Shown: positions 13,001 to 27,200 of the stretch, piece by piece
Numbering within the stretch: position 1 is the first letter of the stretch
How the letters are laid out: the number at the start of each line of letters is the position of its first letter
Source of the DNA: Echinostoma caproni
Lineage: Eukaryota > Platyhelminthes > Trematoda > Plagiorchiida > Echinostomatidae
Length of the DNA: 64,000 nt
Assembly: GCA_900618425.1 (NCBI GenBank)
Contig: UZAN01039556.1
Coordinates: forward strand, 35,680-99,679
Reading direction: 5' to 3'
Made by a program: the position numbers and the translations under genes
The notes under the pieces: generated by a model
What the model was told of the DNA's origin: nothing
The model's database searches: none
Seen by the model: the letters and a program-made list of their open reading frames with translations, nothing else

Positions 13001-16000
13001 ATATCTTAAAAACTAAAGTTTTTGACAAAAACGTATTTGAAAACTGATTATGAATAAAGCTGTCAATAGTTAGTGTGCACAATCATTGTATTGAAGGAGA
13101 TAATTAGGTTATACCTCATCGCCGCAAGTGAATATTGAACTTAGTGGTGAATGGTTAGATTTTTGTCCATAGACGTTGAATGTAGCCACGTAGTATTGGT
13201 CTGATCATTGTCAAATGTAATAAAGTGCGTGAGTTAGTACATGGGGATGTAAAACGATACTTTTGTTTACTACGTTCAACGTGTCAATCCAATCGAGATC
13301 CAGGTGAGAGAAAACACTTGATTTGAATCACCGCGATACATGGATGATCATTTTGTGAAACCGTAATATGGCGTTACAAAATATCACAAAATTTTCAACA
13401 AGATTATGTGCTAATGATTTTATTATTGCAAAATAACGAAAAATATTATGACAGTGATTGTTACTTGTGTTGTTTGTCCATCCATAAACTGTCAGAAGAT
13501 GAGGCAATAGTCCGTTCCTCACCGGGAATTTTGCCCAGCGGAATAAGCACTGAAACATCGGGCAAACATTTTCCATGAGATTATTCTCATTGCTATTTTG
13601 ATTGATAGCCTAGTGACTTAAACAATTCGTTCATGTAAATCAATCGCAACAGTTTTACAGAGAGTGCAGCTTTGTGTTGTGCAGCAATTTTCAAAATCAG
13701 AATCAAGCAAATTCTAATGGATATTTGGTTTTGGTTGTCGTACGGACTAAGTTGATTGTGGCATCCGGGATCCGTTTGGTACATTCGGCCAGTTTGCTTT
13801 TGTCTAACATCTCGAACACTCCTTTGCGAATGAGCAATCCGATCTGAAGTTTTGACAGATCCGTTGGTCTTTGTGAGGACAGAATGATTGACTACGGTGA
13901 AATGTACACAAGAGTCTGATACAATCATTTGGGTAAATGACAGGCAAACCCTGGGGACATCTTCTGTTTTACCAACTATGAGAAACGTTTTGTAAACCAA
14001 AAGTGATGATCTCGAAATGATGAACAGAACTAGAATGAATACCAAAATTTAACTTGCCCCTTTCCGTTTCAGTTCATGTCTGATTGGCATAATTGTCCAG
14101 GTGACGAAGAGACCTCGTTGTAGCTGTATTCCTTAACTAATTAAAATTATATCTAATGAATAGTAGTTAATATGCACCAGCTAACACAAAGGACACGAAA
14201 TTTGTGCACAAATGATGTGTCACACTTTGGCAAAATTGTTAACAATTTTCACATTTCCATTTGTAATCTGACGAGTGATGGGAGTGCTTCACGTTGGATT
14301 AACATTCCTTATATTCACTTTGCTGCATTTCTTCTACGAAGACATCTGTTCCACTTATGTTTCAAACGTGTCTCCCACTGTTAGTGTCACGACTCGTAAC
14401 TATATTCGGTTTCGCCATTTGTGCACCTAACTGCTTCCCATCTGTAGTGCAACATTTTACATATCAGATGTATTTTGACAACCACAGCAACAAAACAATG
14501 TTTCTTTTGAGTGGTCACAATTCAGCAAAAGATATTTTAATCACCCTACCAAATTTGACACGGAGTCCATCTATTCGGTCGTCTGCAAAACAGTGAACGG
14601 ACCGAAATATTGCCCTCTATTTTGTGTTAAATGCACCCTGGAAATCATTTTCCTCATTAACCCGTAATGAGGTGAATTGTTTTACCACATTCTTCATGCC
14701 GTTTTACATTCGATTTCTATTAAAAGCATTTCAGAAATACCATCACTGTTCGGAAAAAGTGGATCAGCCATCCTTTGGTCCAATAAGCATAATACATGTG
14801 CCATTTTGTATTTCAATTATTTTCTGTTCACTCCCTAAAAGCTTGAGTGTGACAAAAACAAAACTAATTGTTTACTATCAGATTCGAATCTTCTACGATC
14901 AAGCAGCTTTACTGCACTACTGACGGTTTTATTTATGACCAGGTGTTATGGCATACCACTTGAACTGAGCACATGGTAGCAATATGCAATAGTTATTTCT
15001 TTCCTACATTAAGAATAGCATTTTTCTCATGAATACACGCTGATCATCGCGTTACGTTAATTCTGAAAATTGAATCAATGTTTTACTGCTATAATTTCTG
15101 CCGTGTTGGCTCCATTTTCCTTGTGTTCAAGGATGAAACTATAGTGTTGTAGTACAAAACAACGGATATTCAGAAATCCGAATGTTTATGTGTATAGGTA
15201 TTGACCAAACTCGTGCAACATTCTGATTTTCGTCACATTTGTTCCTCTCAACGCTTCGTTTTTTCAGCCTTATTCATGAGATTGAATATGATATTGCCCC
15301 ACATCAGACGGGCCATACCTGATATAATATCCACTTATGTCACTGCTTCTATTAGCCGCATGCCATTAAAATGTACAATTTCGCGATTTCAACGATTTTT
15401 GCTAATGCATCAGTTCTTAGATAACAAGATCACAATAGGAAACGTAAATGTAATTTATTTATTAAAATGACTCATAGACTTTATACAGGTATTGCACTTT
15501 CATCTCGTCCATGTTCCATGTGCTCCTCTTCATTTTTGTGCACTGTAGGTAGTCAAGTTAGCATGGAATCCACCAAGTTGACTACCAAACAGAATTTGCA
15601 AGTTCCCTCTAATACACCGCACACCCTTAACACCGGCGACTTGTGGCAAGGTACACAACCATTTCCTGCGTTTACTTATGGTTACCCGAAATTTCGAGTT
15701 CCATAATTTGTTACGAGAGCTTGTGCCTTACAGCATCCTCAGCACTACACGGTCGCTTTCACAAGGATGTTCCCGAAGTCGTTGCCTAATCGACTGTAGA
15801 GTTTGTAGTAGCAGTTTATGGATGCATGGTTGCTAGTGACTACCTGGGAGCTCATTGGTCATTGAACTAGTAAGGACTCAGGTTAACCGAACGTAGTCTC
15901 ATTTGGGATTCAACTGTAAAACCCGTCCAAGCACTGCGCATCGGCTGTCACTGCATTCTGATTGATGTCCCTCTTAGGCTCCTAGACCCAGTGTATTCCC

Positions 16001-16035
16001 TAAACAGATAAGTCGCTTTTGAACTACTTGTCCAG
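7013..16035. other. Non-coding sequence, no gene recognised
   Basis: The segment near 7600-7990 is open in several frames on both strands, but no reading resembles a known family. The 150-codon minus-strand ORF at 13593-14045 has a hydrophilic middle (DRIAHSQRSVRDVRQKQTG) without good splice sites on both sides. I assign neither. The block at 15710-16020 is more GC-rich than average and may be old repeat sequence. Confidence 0.5.
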
Positions 16036-16220
16036 ATGTGCCGATTGATTCAATGAGATTACGACAATCTCTCACATCCGAACTATCACTGCCATCAAAT
16101 ACCAATTCCATTTCAATAATGGACAGACACCAATATGCGTTGGAATCGGAATCGGTTTTACGAAATTGCGTGTTTAAATTTCGTTCAATCCTTTACTTAG
16201 TGGAAGAAAAGCTACAGGAA
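16036..16220 (+). other. Candidate internal exon, unidentified
   Basis: The acceptor TACTTGTCCAG is followed by 185 bases (two bases plus 61 open codons) and a donor CAGGAA|GTAAGG. The peptide is polar, with SMRLRQSLTSELSLPS near its start, MDRHQYALESE in the middle and an amphipathic end, SILYLVEEKLQE, that could be helical. I recognise no family, and no neighbouring exon was found. Chance remains a fair explanation. Confidence 0.22.
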
Positions 16221-19200
16221 GTAAGGCACTTTGTTCAGCACCCGAGGATTCAAAAGCCAAAAAGGATAAAACAGATGTATGATTACACAAAGGTTGTTTG
16301 AAATAACTAAATATTTACCAAATAATTACCTTCGTGATTTCAATTTACCTTAACGGGGTGTAATGTATAAACTTCTATTTTATTTCCCCGATATATGCTA
16401 ACATGACAAGATGTTCTATTTCACCTGTTCGCCGAGCTTGGTAATTTGTTTCCAAATGTTTCATCACCAGCCGAGGTGACATCACCAATGCTTGTGAAGT
16501 GGCAGTCTTCTGCCCGTGTCAGTTCGTGTATATGTGTTCTTCCCCACTGACCAAGATGTTGTCAGAATGTCTTTCAACTAATTTGCGTTTGAAGATTGAT
16601 TTTACATACAATTCAGTGTTCACTAGGTTACATACTAGGTTACATACTGCATTATAATGCATACGAAATAAATGAAAGATAAACTGTTGTCATAGGTTTG
16701 ATTTTTACGATATTGTAATAGATCAAAAAATATATTGTAAATTCGATGCTGGAGAACTTGAGAAGGTCGCTGGACACCAATTTTCCCAAATAACCATATA
16801 ACCGTTAATTCCGTTATAGGCATTTTGGTCACTGAAGGTGGAACTATTCTACCATGCAGTCACAAGATGAGGCTGTTTGCTTTGGGTACTGGGTAAACTA
16901 AACCGCGTGCTTTTCTATGAACAAGAGCGTTGAGAACCGTAAGATTCATCGGAGTGGTATCGAGCTCAATTGGAGCTCAGCTGCGTATTGAAGTTAAATG
17001 GGTGATATTTCTAACAGCCACAAATATGAAACAATAAACAATGAATAAATAAATTTGAACAAAGTGCACAACACTGCAAACGAGCAAGACTACGTCCAGG
17101 ATCATTTAGCTACATCTCAGCTGGTGCGTACTACAGAATAAAAAAATAGTTTATCACATAGTATAACAATCTAACATGACATCAGTTCATTCTTCCGCGT
17201 ATGTGGCCACCAGGGCAAGGCCAGACTGAATGAAACCTCTTTCTTCTGACACAGGATTTTAGTGCTTGATTGCTATGGCCTCTGAAAAGGAAAATGGGGT
17301 TGTGTAAACAATTCGAAACGAAGTCCCACGATCAGCTTAGTGGCCACAAATATGTCTGTGTTTTGGGACTCCTTTACGGAATATTCCCCGGCTGGAAAAC
17401 ATCAAATACACAGCGTCATTTAAAACGAACAAAAGTGATCTAGTTTCTTTGCAATATGAATAGAAATACCCAAATCTGAAAGTTTCATCTTTTATTGCAA
17501 TTGGAACATTTTCAATCCAGATGGGAAATCCTTTTAGAGCTAAAATTTCTTCAGTCAAGCTTCCTTGAATTTGATTATTTTAATTCAATTAGCACCAAAC
17601 AGTTACATGCCGTGATCAAACTGAGTTAACTCTCTCACTCTAACAATCATGAAATTTGAGATACCAGGTCGTTTAGGAAAAGTCAGCAATCGGTTTAGTT
17701 AGTGCATGACATTGAAAACGCTAAAAACTGGACTAATTCGACGAACTGAATTAACATTGTTTTTGAATGCCACACAAAAACAAACCGGTCGTTAATTCTG
17801 ACTTGTAATCTGTTATAGCGGACAGTTGGATACTTACTCGTCATCTTTGGGGACCACAACAAGCCCTATGCTATATATGCAATGAAAAAGGTGAAAAACA
17901 CTACGCATTTTACTGTGTATCGAAATATGTGGATGCGTGCCGGCCAATACAAGCGTTCGTCTAAGAAACAGACAGTATGCTCAGCGGACTCATGAACATG
18001 GTGGCTTGCAATTAGTTCTTTGCATAGAAAACCATTTTCCAAGATAGCACACCCGAATTTTGGCGCTGTCCCAAGTGACGCACTGGTTTTATTGAAGTAT
18101 TGCATTTCTTTCACACAAAAAACACCAAATAGAGCCAAAGCTCATTTTCGGTAACATCCTCTTCCGGCCAATAGAAGGAAGTAGCTTGATACAAAGACAT
18201 GTCTAATTCGTATTATCTTTTGTGTGTGAGAGGATTTGGTTGATTTGTTGTGTGTGATTTACAAATAAACTGGGTCTCGGGTGAAAGGGAACGGGAATGA
18301 GACACAAGAAGGTGAGGACCAAATTAAAAATAATCCTAAACTTTTCGGGTCGCGCAGTCCATCGAATGTTTCATGGGATCAAAGAATGTGTCATCTTTAG
18401 TCAAGGAAGTGAATTCCCACCCGGAGCCATGGCAGTTGAATTTGAGAATAAAGTGATGGATTAATGAGATGGATGGCTATTAACTCATGTGTTGCAAAAT
18501 ATTGTTGAGGAACAGCCTGTGATGGAAAAAAACACCGAAGAGCTCACCTTAAGCCATCTTTACTTATCAGATATTCACCATTTGCGAGATGCACCATATT
18601 GATGCTGCAGACGGTTTTTCGGTCCCCATTGGTCACCCAGACTCGTTTGTGCATTGATGATCCGCTGGGAAAACGGCCTGATTGTTCTACTTGTGTAGCT
18701 TACCGCAAATGAGCACACAAATGAATGCATAACCTTAGATAGCATTCAAATATGCGATTTATCCTTGAGGTTCACTTAAAAATTGAACTTACTAGGTAAC
18801 TGGATTCATTAAAGTGTTGATATAAAAGATTATGCCAGAACAATTACCATTCGTCTGATTTCAATGAAATAAAACTGAAAACATATGAATGAGAACCTTT
18901 CGAACGATATTTAGATGGGTGGAAATATCATCTTGTGCGGCAGTTCAAATACTTTAATTCGGGCCATAATCTTAATGGTCCCATTAATTATAACCAGGAA
19001 ATTTATCATCACCATGGGCAGTTCAGATTCGTCCCTGGACGGTGCGTCATCTCTGCATTATTTTCCCTTGAGATACATTACTGGATAATGATGGAAGGCT
19101 GAAATGAATTGATCGGGGGATCTGTTTATTAAATTGAATTTAATGGATTCACATAAATTATTACAAGGAACGGCATAATCCATATTAATTGAGCTCAGCC

Positions 19201-21315
19201 ATTCAACGCGAGATTGCTTTATTGTCGTACAAAGTGTACCAAACGAGCAATCACTCATTCTAATAGCATCCTCACTGCCATTTTAGTTTACTATCCTTCA
19301 TATGCACATTTCACACACAATAACAAATTACTACATGCACCATGAACTTGCTGGGCACTTGGATAGATTTCAACTTTTGAATAGGTTCATCCGCATTTGC
19401 GTCACCGACTTGATCACTCATATGATTAGCGTGTTTGTGTCAGTGAACTGATGCTCAGAATGAACAAACGGACATACGCAACACATAACCTAAGATACAT
19501 TCATAGAAAAATGTTCGGGTTTTACGTTCTATTTAAGCGAAGATTGGAACAGTTTACTAGTCATCATATTAATTATTTCATGATCTGATTGTCAAACTGC
19601 TGAACCCGGTTGCATGTTTCTGAGTGGCTTATCGCTTCAGCGGTATACTCTTTACTTACAGATATGTCCCTTAATAAAAAATCGGGATCGCTGAATGATG
19701 GGAAAGTACTTTTTCTGTCTGGTTTCATGTGAGGCCGTTTCTTTCTTCTGGAAACCTTTGTTCAATTACGCTCATTTCTGGTTCCATTTGTGCTATTCAC
19801 TTTGAACGTCCCCATTTTTGATCACCTGACTGTTATGCAAAATACAATAAGAGCTCCTCTGATTTGTAGGTATTTTTATCCTTAAATGTGAGGAGATTGG
19901 GAATCCCTGACCGACGTGAAATCTTCTTCGGGCATTGAATAGCGGCAAGGTCTTGGTAATTCTCTTGATCCTAGACTCGCATATCAGGGGAAACATCACG
20001 TACAGCCATGCAACTTGAATGCATATTGTTACATTGTGAACGTTTGGTCGCTCAACGTTGTGGCATTCGTTCTGATTGTGGGGTGTATCTTGATAATGAA
20101 TTTCCTCCCACTGTGAGACCGGCGACACTATCATCGGCATCAATGTAAAGTGATTAATCATGTAACTATGAGTTTTAGTAAGTTGATGAGATTAAGTTTG
20201 GTGTTTGCTAGTTCGATTAACTATCTCGTTCTTGATTTTAGGTTGGCTGGATCATTATGGACATCATTAGTGCAAAAGAATCCAAAGAACAACGAAAATG
20301 GTATGCATTTTTACAAGTGCACAATAAATGCACGTATCTTGTTTGATTTTAAATGTAGCACTTTGTTTTGTAATGATGCATGTTTAGCACTGGAGGTCTA
20401 CGAAGAGCCATAATTGACTACCTATTTGGTAAAACGCTCTGAGTTCCGAAATTCCGTGAAATGTGATAGTAACTAGACAGATTGATGGATAAGCTGATAA
20501 TTTAAGTAGGAATGCTTACGGGAATAATGTTACTTATCTCAAACTACAACTTATAAGTAATTGTCATTCAAGAATAAATTATAATCAAGCTCAGTTGGTT
20601 TAAATAAATATAGTTATCTAATAAATGGACGGAAGGTCTCAGTGATTAGAAGCCGTTGGCATAGAATTTAGAGGGTCAACTTTTGCCGTCCTTTTAGAGT
20701 GTCGAGTCAGAGATGACATTCAAAATATTTCCGGATAAGGGCTGTCCACTTGGTATTCAGAGTTGTTACCATATCGATAATACGCATCGCACATGTGAGC
20801 TCTGAGCATTTACAACCAATATCGTGTGATTAAGGACGTAGAAGCGATGACCCCGGATGAGACCCGAACTGGAATCTGGTGGTTAAAAATTCATGATTAA
20901 TTTGGTGAATGAAAGACAACATGAAAAATGAACTCCTATAGACATTTGATCAAAACCACTTAGTTTTATTTCCCTCTGCAGTAAACCTTATACACCACAA
21001 GCTATTAAACTTGGACAACTATAATGGATTATTCTAAAGGTACCACCATCGGAAGATTAGTCTTGTGTATGGGTTTTACTAATCAACAGGGTAATTTAAA
21101 AACGAAATACCGTTTTGAAAAGTTTGAAGTTCTTCAGAAGTAAACAGCGGAATTGCTCTGCCAAGTGATCGGACACTACAAGGAGTGATCGATTTTCGGA
21201 AGGATGACGCTCAATACATTTTTTTCATTTCATACACCTAAATAGTAAATCATTATATGGTTCCAGTGCGTTTGCTTGCCGCCGCTGAGGTTTTCGTAGC
21301 CATTTTTGCCGCGTC
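16221..21315. other. Non-coding sequence, no gene recognised
   Basis: AT-rich. Open frames at 17866-18138 and 19793-20161 (minus strand) look fairly protein-like but have no recognisable domain or convincing exon borders. Confidence 0.5.
16622..16645 (+). repeat. 12-bp tandem duplication
   Basis: ACTAGGTTACAT is present twice in direct succession. It is a minor local duplication. Confidence 0.85.
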
Positions 21316-21503
21316 TCAAAGAAGGAATATTGATTTCCACGTTCATTACTCATCGTGTGGCCAGGAACTGCGATGGTGTGTTTCGGATTAGATTTTCTGT
21401 TATGTATGCCTAATTGGTGACGTCCCATTTGATATCCTCAGTAAACGATTATACTCGACCAGCACCGCCTTCTAAAATTATAACCACACCTACGCTATCG
21501 AGG
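21316..21503 (+). repeat. Dispersed repeat, copy B
   Basis: This is the partner of the segment at 3688-3893, in the same orientation and clearly diverged. Homology starts at TCAAAGAAGGAAT and is strongest from 21357 (GTGGCCAGG) to 21484 (TTATAAC). The true borders may lie further out on both sides. No coding content is recognised. Confidence 0.7.
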
Positions 21504-24122
21504 CCTTGTGTGCTTTACCACTTCAAGCCCCGGGGCTTATGCAACCGGTTCCCATCAGCGAACAACACGTTCTCGTGACAAGTGAGTTTACCCCGCCTGC
21601 TGTTCATCACACTAAAAGTTGTCTAATATTAACCATAATACTGTTGTCGGTTTCGTCCATGTTTTGGCAAAAGCATCATCAGCATTTGTCAGTCAATCTC
21701 TGAATAGCGGAATTTGTTTAACTTTCCTAGTTGACAAGTTGTTTTAGGCTGTTAACTCAAGAAACTTTCATTTGTTTTCTCATCAGCCTTAATTCTGATT
21801 CAACCCGACGCATCCTGTCACTCATTACGATATATGGGAAAAGGACCACGTTTGTCCGTCTCCTCCAAGTTTCATTTTTAAGTTACGTAGATAGCTCTAC
21901 ATGAGATAGTTTAAACGATTATCTATCCGTGAAAATGAGGTAAAAATGATAGTGAATTGTTTTTTGTTTCTTCATTTGGGCATCACATGTATGTAACGTT
22001 GCCTCGCCCTTCAGGAGGCACTTGATTGATCCCATTTATACTTCATTTCAATACATGTAATTTTTCAATTAGAAGATTGACTTCTTAGGAAACACATATC
22101 CAAATTCATTTTGTTTTAATCTAAACCCCAAGGGCGATTTGTGTGATTTAAAAACGATGGTTCTTTGTTAATAAATTGCTATTATTATTGGAAAAACGGC
22201 TAAATTATTGATATAACTAGCACATTTTTTCATCAAGGTGCCTTTCACCATCGCTCGTCCGTAGAACGCAACAAGCAGAACTCCCAACTTGTCTTGAAAG
22301 CATAGCTTTTTGATTGTTTGCACAACAGAAATAGCCATGACATTTGATAATCTCGTATCACTCAATGTGATCCAATTACACGACTGTCCCTTTCCAGCTG
22401 AAAAGAAGCGCATAACGGAACTGGGAGTAACAAGTCACACTAATTCCTCTTCATGTCAACTCTGCTAATAAGCTACTCGTCATCACACCTCAGTGTGAGA
22501 ATTGGGCATTGCTTACCCTGTTTGGATCAGATTTTCCGGATTTGTTGAGGTGAATTAACTGATTGCGATGTGGCGGTTTGTGCGTCAGGATTATCGGATT
22601 AACAAGATGGACAAATAGTATTTGTGACACAAATTAAGCTCCGGAGGCTCGAAACGAAGCAACTGTCGTAAACAAGGAATTCTAGTGAGTATGAAAAATG
22701 TACACATCTTAAGACTATTCTAATGGAAACGTATCATTGTAGAAGTCTTGTTCTAGCTGGACGTATGTGGCATCGAAATAAATTGACATCAGTTTATCAT
22801 CGCATTGATGTAATTTTTGATGAAGTTGGTTTTACATTCAAACCAGTATTATCATCTCTTGATATTGTTGAATTTTCACGAAACGCGAATACTCAAATTA
22901 CAGATCACCAACAAAAACAGCTACCGATAGAAATCCACCGAAAGTTAATTATAAACAGTGAAATTGTAAACAAATGTGAATGGCGTGATCAACATAAGAT
23001 GATGAACGTGAAGATTTCTTTTTAAAAGCTGGAGAAGGGTTATTGGCCATTTCAAATGCGGAAAATATTTACCGAACTATAGTGAATAGAATATATGTAA
23101 AATCCGGTAAAAATCCAATCAATATTGGAAAGCAAAACACATTTGAAACTTAAATGCTCTTTGTCTTGTATCCGTTTTGATAATTAATATGGTGACTATA
23201 AGGGGCGATTCGAGATAACAATTAGTGCACAAAACAACGTTTGATTTGGGAGTTAAAACGTTTAGCGAGAGATTTCCTGGGGTGAAAGCAGATAAAGCGT
23301 TTGAACACATGATTCTCTGCACCTAACAATGTAACATTTGGATAAACCCTGAGTTTCATATTTCTGAATTTGACAGTTGTTTGCTATAGCAAGCTTATAA
23401 ATTCAACACTAAACTGAAGTATATCAAGAAGGAACAGATCCTGTAGAATTCTTATGTGTGCAGAGGAACAATGACAGCCTTTACTATATGCACCCGACTT
23501 TTGACGTGACTTATTATGGAGCGTCAGGCTACCCACTATTTGAGTTCTGCCTGGTTCGAAATTTTTCCAGTCACTTGAAGCGTTCCGAATGAACCTTTGC
23601 ATTTGAGATTGGTGCTTCTTTTTTTGAAATTTTACAATCCAATTATTAATATACTAGTGTGTTCTGTTTCACGAGAAAGAATCTCAATCAGTTCGTTAAT
23701 TGCATTTTAGTGACAAAAATCCTTAGAATGAAAATGCAATAAAAATCTGCATGGTTGCGGATATCTTTCAGGGTTACTCATTATTTATCTGTATCCAAAC
23801 AGTGCAATAATATCACCTTTGTGTCGGATGCCAAAGCTGCAACTGAGTTAGTTATATTCAGCACAAATCAAAGATGGAACAGATCACTGAGGGTTTTTGT
23901 TCCACAGCATTACGTGAATTCCAAATAACGAGTGATACGTTTGGATGGACCTCAAATAACGGAAAGGTTTGTTCACATAAGAATGATTTCGTGATCACTG
24001 GATGGACGTTTTCACTTTGAGAAACGAATACTTAAGACGTTTTCTATCGGTACGAAATTCAGCACTTCACCTCCCAGATATCCTCCGTATTGTGTAAAAG
24101 AACACAAATTTCGAATCCTTAC
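21504..24122. other. Non-coding sequence, no gene recognised
   Basis: The minus-strand interval 22249-22397 is open between a good acceptor (CGCTTCTTTTCAG) and a weaker donor (GTGAAA). It is mentioned in the findings but not called. The 100-codon plus-strand frame at 22723-23025 has no recognisable domain. Confidence 0.5.
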
Positions 24123-24263
24123 CTCTTCATAAGTTGTGTCACTTCTATAACAAAGAAGCGGTAGGTGACCGTTAAAACATAATGATGTAGTTTGGCTTGC
24201 AATACCGTAGAAAACATGTATCACGCTGGTAACCGTTAAAAACATTTGGTCTCTAGTGAGGCA
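24123..24263 (-). other. Candidate internal exon, unidentified
   Basis: On the minus strand an acceptor with a good pyrimidine tract (CTTTTATTTTTTCAG) is followed by 47 open codons in phase 0. These end at a consensus donor, GAAGAG|GTAAGG, also in phase 0. The peptide starts CLTRDQMFLTVTS, contains SLCFNGHLPLLCYR and ends DTTYEE. I recognise no family. Splice-like borders around an open frame of this length can occur by chance in 64 kb, and no partner exon was found. Confidence 0.25.
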
Positions 24264-27200
24264 CTGAAAAAATAAAAGTATTGACCTCGAAATCAGATAA
24301 GGACTGAAGGAATGTTTCACTGAATTTAAGAAACTATGAGAAAAATCTGATGACTGTCATATATGATAACCAGAATAAAGAGAAACCAAAAGTAACATTT
24401 TTAAGACTGACTTTGATAAACTCAAACCCCGTGGAACAAGTGATCACAATCAGTGCAGTCTCATAAAACCTCTGACGATGGGAACACAGCTACGACCAGT
24501 AGTAGCTACGAGTAATTCCCCCTCCAAACAATTCATTCCTTGATGCTCACTAAGAAGTTTGGAACTGAAGAGAAAGAAAACTCCAGGATACATCTGAAAA
24601 ATTGAATGTTAAATTAACCGTAAAGCGCCCTTTTGGCATGCAGCTAATCCATCTCTAAATGGTGAACTCATAGACGAGAACATTTTCAACCCTATCGAGT
24701 ACCAAAGATCGTTAGGGTAGCTATCAGACTATTAAACCCAGTCCTGTGTAAGTATAAATAGTAACCAGTCAAAACACGTTGGCTGTCCTGGTCTCGAGCT
24801 GACCTGAAATGTGAATTTGATCGTGACCTCTGTGTCACATGCTGATGCCATTAACCAAATTTAAGTCAGTCTCGCCGCGTTAAAATCGGCAGAATAGCAC
24901 AGACCTTATCCGTGTACCACTCACTCCCCCAAACTCCATGCATTACATCCTCACTTGTTTATCAATCCAAAGGTTACTTAAGCCAACCAAATTTTAACTA
25001 TCGATCAACCGATATACTTACTTTTTCTGCCTTAACATGACCTTACGTCGACAGTTTGTCCGAGTTCATTGAAATATATCGCGAATCCTTCTGATCGAAG
25101 TATAAAGAACTTCATTTTGTTAAAAAATAATAGGTGCGAATCAGCATCGATAACCGCAGTGAGGTTGTGCAGGAGTTGCGCGATAAAAGTTTGGTCAAAT
25201 TAAGCGGCACTCTTGGAAGTTTATACCAGAAAATCACGGCAATTTATCTTGTCTAAAAGTATCTTTTCACGCTTCGCGAAAGAGAACTTTTCCGGTTGCA
25301 TATTTGTATGGAAGCCGAACAATCCACTTAATTGATTATAACACCGTTTCACACAATAAGTCAGAAGTGGCGAAATGTCTCAAAATGGAGTGCAAAATAA
25401 CCAAAAGTCCACGTGATTTCGATTCGTGGTAGAAATAAAATATTCAGTTCAGCGCACCGATGCGCAATAGATGGAGCTAGTTGACCGTTTTGGTCATAGC
25501 GCATTTCGAACTGACTACAAAATAATCTGAGGCAACCTTCGCGGTAGGTAAATCAAATTGGCTGTGAAGCGTTACGCAACCGGAACTGGACTTGACCGAA
25601 CAGATAAAGACACAAAAAGAGAATTTGGCAAACAAGTTTCCATTAGGTATTTTCGAATGAATCATTACCTAACTGTACCATCCTATACACTAACGTTACT
25701 GTTTATTAAAAATGAATGGATCGTGTTCTATCGAACGTTATTATGAGTATGTACAGGTGTGTTTTGCTGCAAGTTATCTCACTTTAGAATAAACCCACAC
25801 TCTAGAGGTAGAGTTTCTTTTCAATTTGCAGTATATCTGCTCGGTTATTGAGTGATCCCATAGTAAAACACTTGTGAGTTCACAATTCTAACACAATCAT
25901 TTTCAGATGAGTTAGGATGTTAATCATTGAATTGTCTGATAAAAATTTAATCGACGGTTTAGTGTAACCGGAGAACTCATTTCAATGTTTTTCGAACCGT
26001 TGAAATCAAATGAGTTTCGTATATGACACTATCGCTGACGAGCATCCTTAAATCTTCATAAACATCTATGTTAACACTTATGTTTCCTCTAAATAAACAG
26101 TTACAATAAAAAATTTCATTTTCAGAACGATAATAAAAAACACAAAAAGTGAGATAATAAGTTCAATACTAAAACCCAGGAAATTTCTACTGTTTTTTTA
26201 AGAAAAGTAATTGCAGCATTATCAAAGCACAAATTTGCGAGATCATTCGCTTTTACCAGTGATCTAATCCCATACTCGCATTTACACGTGGAATTATTAC
26301 GATGTGATTTGATAGCTGCATGCTAAGACACTTCAAGAGATTTGCATTCAAATTAGAACGAAAAGTGCGGCAGAGGAAACTGTCATCGTGCAATGTGGTA
26401 AAGGGGTAAAGGTAACGGTCTGTTCCCGGATCTAACGATGAAGACAAGCCTTCTGCGCCGACGGATCGATTTACGATAACGGTGTATGGAAGGGTGTGAA
26501 GAAAGTGAACGACATTAACAAAATGGAGATAAAGATCAACCGCTCCTGACGTTTTTCGAGAAAAAGCTGGGCAGGAGCGAATCCAACAAATGTATAAAAC
26601 TTTCGTACACAACTTCATCGCAGTAACATTTTATTTCGACTTAGGTTTAACTTCATTGTTTGTGAATGTACCAGACTGCAAAATTTCGTTTGCTTGACAC
26701 TTGCACTGCAACAATCGACTTCCCACTTTAGTTTGCAGCACGAGATCTCCCGAGGATGGTTCGTCCTTAGATTACGCAAAAAGCCCTTTTTTAAATGAAA
26801 ATTGAACCGGGTTAAGTTTGGGTAGAAATACGTTTGTCTGGTAATGGTTTGCATGTTTGTCAGGTAGCACATGGTAACCTTTACTGTGGAGCACAGTGTC
26901 GAACGAATACCACTCCAATTTATTTAATCAGTTCTACGAACCGATTAATACCCACGAAACTTCTCAACTGTTTTTAAAACCTGTTCGTTTAATAGATCCG
27001 TATATGCTAACTTACTATTGAGGGGCCCGCCGAAACTGACATTTCTGCGCACAGAAACAACGAGACCACGTAAAGGTGATATTAATTTTCTTTTCTAAAA
27101 ACCACGATAAGCGATCATCCCCTCAAACCTCTCTAGCTTATCTCTTGGCATGTTAAAACATATTGGACTTAATTAAGATTGCTTTCTGGACATATTTTAG

